Assembly: GCA_910576985.1 (NCBI GenBank)
Contig: CAJTLA010000041.1
Span: 1 to 14,112 of the forward strand
Direction of reading: 5' to 3'
Length of the DNA: 14,112 nucleotides
From: an uncultured Bacilli bacterium
Lineage (GTDB): Bacteria > Bacillota_I > Bacilli_A > RF39 > UBA660
Shown here: in pieces, positions 13,901-14,112 of the stretch
Numbering within the stretch: position 1 is the stretch's first letter
Layout: every line of letters begins with the position of its first letter
Notes under the pieces: generated by a model
What the model was told of the DNA's origin: nothing
The model's input: only the letters and a program-made list of their open reading frames with translations
Database searches by the model: none
Position numbers and translations under genes: made by a program

Positions 13901-14112
13901 CCTTTTGATGGATCTGTTTCACTATAAGATACTACTGGTACTTCAAACTCTCTATCGATGTTTTTGATTTCTACTGTTACTGTTTGGTCGTTTCCTGCAA
14001 TATCTTTTACTGTTACTTCTTCTTTTGCATTATCTGTATATTCTTTTGTCATTGATAATTTATCTTCTGATAATGTCCAACCTTCTACTTCTTGCATTGC
14101 TTCTTTTGCTGT
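10954..14112 (-). CDS. Giant multi-domain surface protein (3' part): Ig-like repeats and tandem DUF6273-like C-terminus
   Basis: The reading frame is open to the window edge, so the 5' end is missing; 1052 residues are seen (numbered from the edge). Residues 2-290 are three and a part 77-residue Ig-like repeats ('EGWTLSEDKLSMTK...VKDxxGNxQTVxIxNID'). About 286-384 and 385-484 are OmpL47-like domains with 'NNWFIDPIQVTI', 'NNGWYLQDILVSV' and 'DNGQTWSDW'. About 485-569 and 570-647 are DUF5011/HYR-like Ig domains introduced by TAPTI. About 673-846 and 864-1052 are two related C-terminal domains that begin with W-R-V/I-(V/I)K and end with 'MRPVITMN...GRGTFADPY' and 'IRPVIELN...GNGTAASPY', much like DUF6273. 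Four Cys lie in or just before the first of these. No LPXTG motif or C-terminal membrane anchor exists, so anchoring must be N-terminal or through binding. It is probably an adhesin or pilus-tip-like protein. Confidence 0.8.
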   Translation of the reverse strand, partial: TAKEAMQEVEGWTLSEDKLSMTKEYTDNAKEEVTVKDIAGNDQTVTVEIKNIDREFEVPVVSYSETDPSKGPITVTITAKEKMQALEGWILAENGLTMTKEFTENVAFEVTVKDVAGNAQTVPVSIQNIDNVFELPTVTYSEINPTNKNVTATITAKEAMQEVEGWTLSEDKLSMTKVFTENVTTSIVVKDLVGNEQTVVINIQNIDKEFEMPIVSYSNLNSTKEPVTVIISAKEAMQELEGWTLSEDKLSMSKMFTENVTTEITVSDLLGNTQVVKIKITNIDTNAPSVGYTVSNKPNKNNWFIDPIQVTIHGEDKETEVVRYEYQIFVNNVLVTDWTATDSLEKPQFAISHNSNNIQFKVRSFDQAGNVSEEVTSETYALDSLKPSVQSGIVTVPGNNGWYLQDILVSVNGTDELSGITNLLYAISTDNGQTWSDWTNKAVENGTVQFKIDSESSTILYRVGAMDAAGNMAEVVTSQVLKMDKTAPTIKVANGDKVSDKDFTITLEANRNEIYTAPQATVEDNLDENAQVTVSGEVNMAQVGNYPIVYTSTDAAGNIKSLTLTVVVKDTTAPTITLNGKNEVSVLYGSSYTELGATAVDNLDETVKLNISGTVNPYKVGTYKITYTATDLSGNKQVVERIVNVVATTTNDLFRQENSCKSTGDCYNVKEQDNYIWYSGHLWRVIKVNEDNTVKLVTEDAVAGFSYDDDSSTFKGSHAEKWLNAEFYNSLNNATKLVVQGNYCSDLSIKVPTVRYTCSNVVKSNVGLLTIDEYNILGGANGFLNNGERFFTMTPTTAESNWVIHEDGYAERGHRVKEPYAMRPVITMNSTNIVSGRGTFADPYRIQNDASGAANTTLNKRVSGEYVTFAGKTWRIVKTTGTSTRLIYDSYYMDGNGYARVPFGTYGTFSTTEGVGQYLNTTVYNTLFTEKEKNAMLLTKWYYNDYGIGKNPYNTTLMVSSKSTMAYVGLPRVGELMSVVSATSRVDQFTAWTLNSDGDYAGYVWHTSFGGTSEMAKVEGRTRGIRPVIELNPSVKIKSGNGTAASPYTLEY
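10957..11523 (-). other. Second C-terminal DUF6273-like domain, without cysteines
   Basis: Encodes about residues 864-1052 of the surface protein. 'KTWRIVKT', 'GQYLNTTVYNTL' and 'IRPVIELNPSVKIKSGNGT' align in order with the matching parts of the preceding domain, showing an old duplication. It lacks the Cys residues and carries many more Tyr residues. Confidence 0.55.
11575..12156 (-). other. First C-terminal DUF6273-like domain, cysteine-bearing
   Basis: Encodes about residues 653-846 of the partial surface protein. It has CKSTGDC, NYCSDL and YTCSNV (four Cys, likely disulfides outside the cell), a 'HLWRVIKV' strand, a 'KWLNAEFYNSL' helix, and the closing 'MRPVITMNSTNIVSGRGTFADPY'. The family assignment is by motif pattern only. 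Confidence 0.55.
13260..14109 (-). repeat. Tandem 231-bp repeats coding 77-residue Ig-like domains
   Basis: Units begin at 14109, 13878, 13647 and 13416; the first three are 231 bp and the fourth is partial. Units 1 and 3 are closest: positions 14043-14112 match 13581-13650 exactly over 70 bases, two periods apart. The array probably continues past the window edge. Confidence 0.9.

Overview
The window comes from an AT-rich Gram-positive-type bacterium. It is probably an uncultured gut member of the Bacilli/Erysipelotrichia/RF39 side of the Bacillota. The reasons are the low GC, AAGGAGG-type ribosome binding sites, TTGACA/TATAAT-like promoters, a short Gram-positive DnaE, and a very large Ig-repeat surface protein ending in DUF6273-like domains. 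TGA is used as a normal stop (for example the ATGA overlap at 4515-4518), so the mycoplasma code does not apply. No rRNA, tRNA, CRISPR or transposase was seen. The taxonomic placement is inference. All genes lie on the minus strand, so transcription runs from right to left.

Layout in transcription order. (1) 14112-10954 is the 3' part of a giant surface protein. It has four 77-residue Ig-like repeats (the last partial), two OmpL47-like domains, two DUF5011-like Ig domains and two tandem C-terminal DUF6273-like domains, and it is closed by a strong terminator. (2) 10863-7942 is a DNA polymerase III alpha subunit (DnaE) with its own promoter. (3) 7885-7508 is a single type IV prepilin-like gene with a near-consensus promoter and a terminator. 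(4) 7385-1320 is a tight four-gene operon: a lamin-tail/CotH-kinase membrane protein, a VTC-type polyphosphate polymerase domain protein, a DUF4956 membrane protein, and a membrane-anchored phosphodiester glycosidase (NAGPA domain) with a repetitive, highly charged cytoplasmic tail. (5) 1220-87 holds a short coiled-coil/HTH-like protein of phage-regulator type and a phage tail/baseplate-type protein, probably a prophage edge or remnant.

The most interesting unit is the operon at 7385-1320. Its members suggest a cytosolic polyphosphate-making enzyme, a membrane partner, an extracytoplasmic protein kinase-like enzyme and an extracytoplasmic enzyme acting on sugar phosphodiesters. That is consistent with a system building or remodelling a phosphate-bearing cell surface, but the joint function is not demonstrated. 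The glycosidase's cytoplasmic tail carries an acidic/serine/lysine-rich tract resembling known polyphosphate-binding (PASK) segments, which would give a direct physical link to the polymerase.
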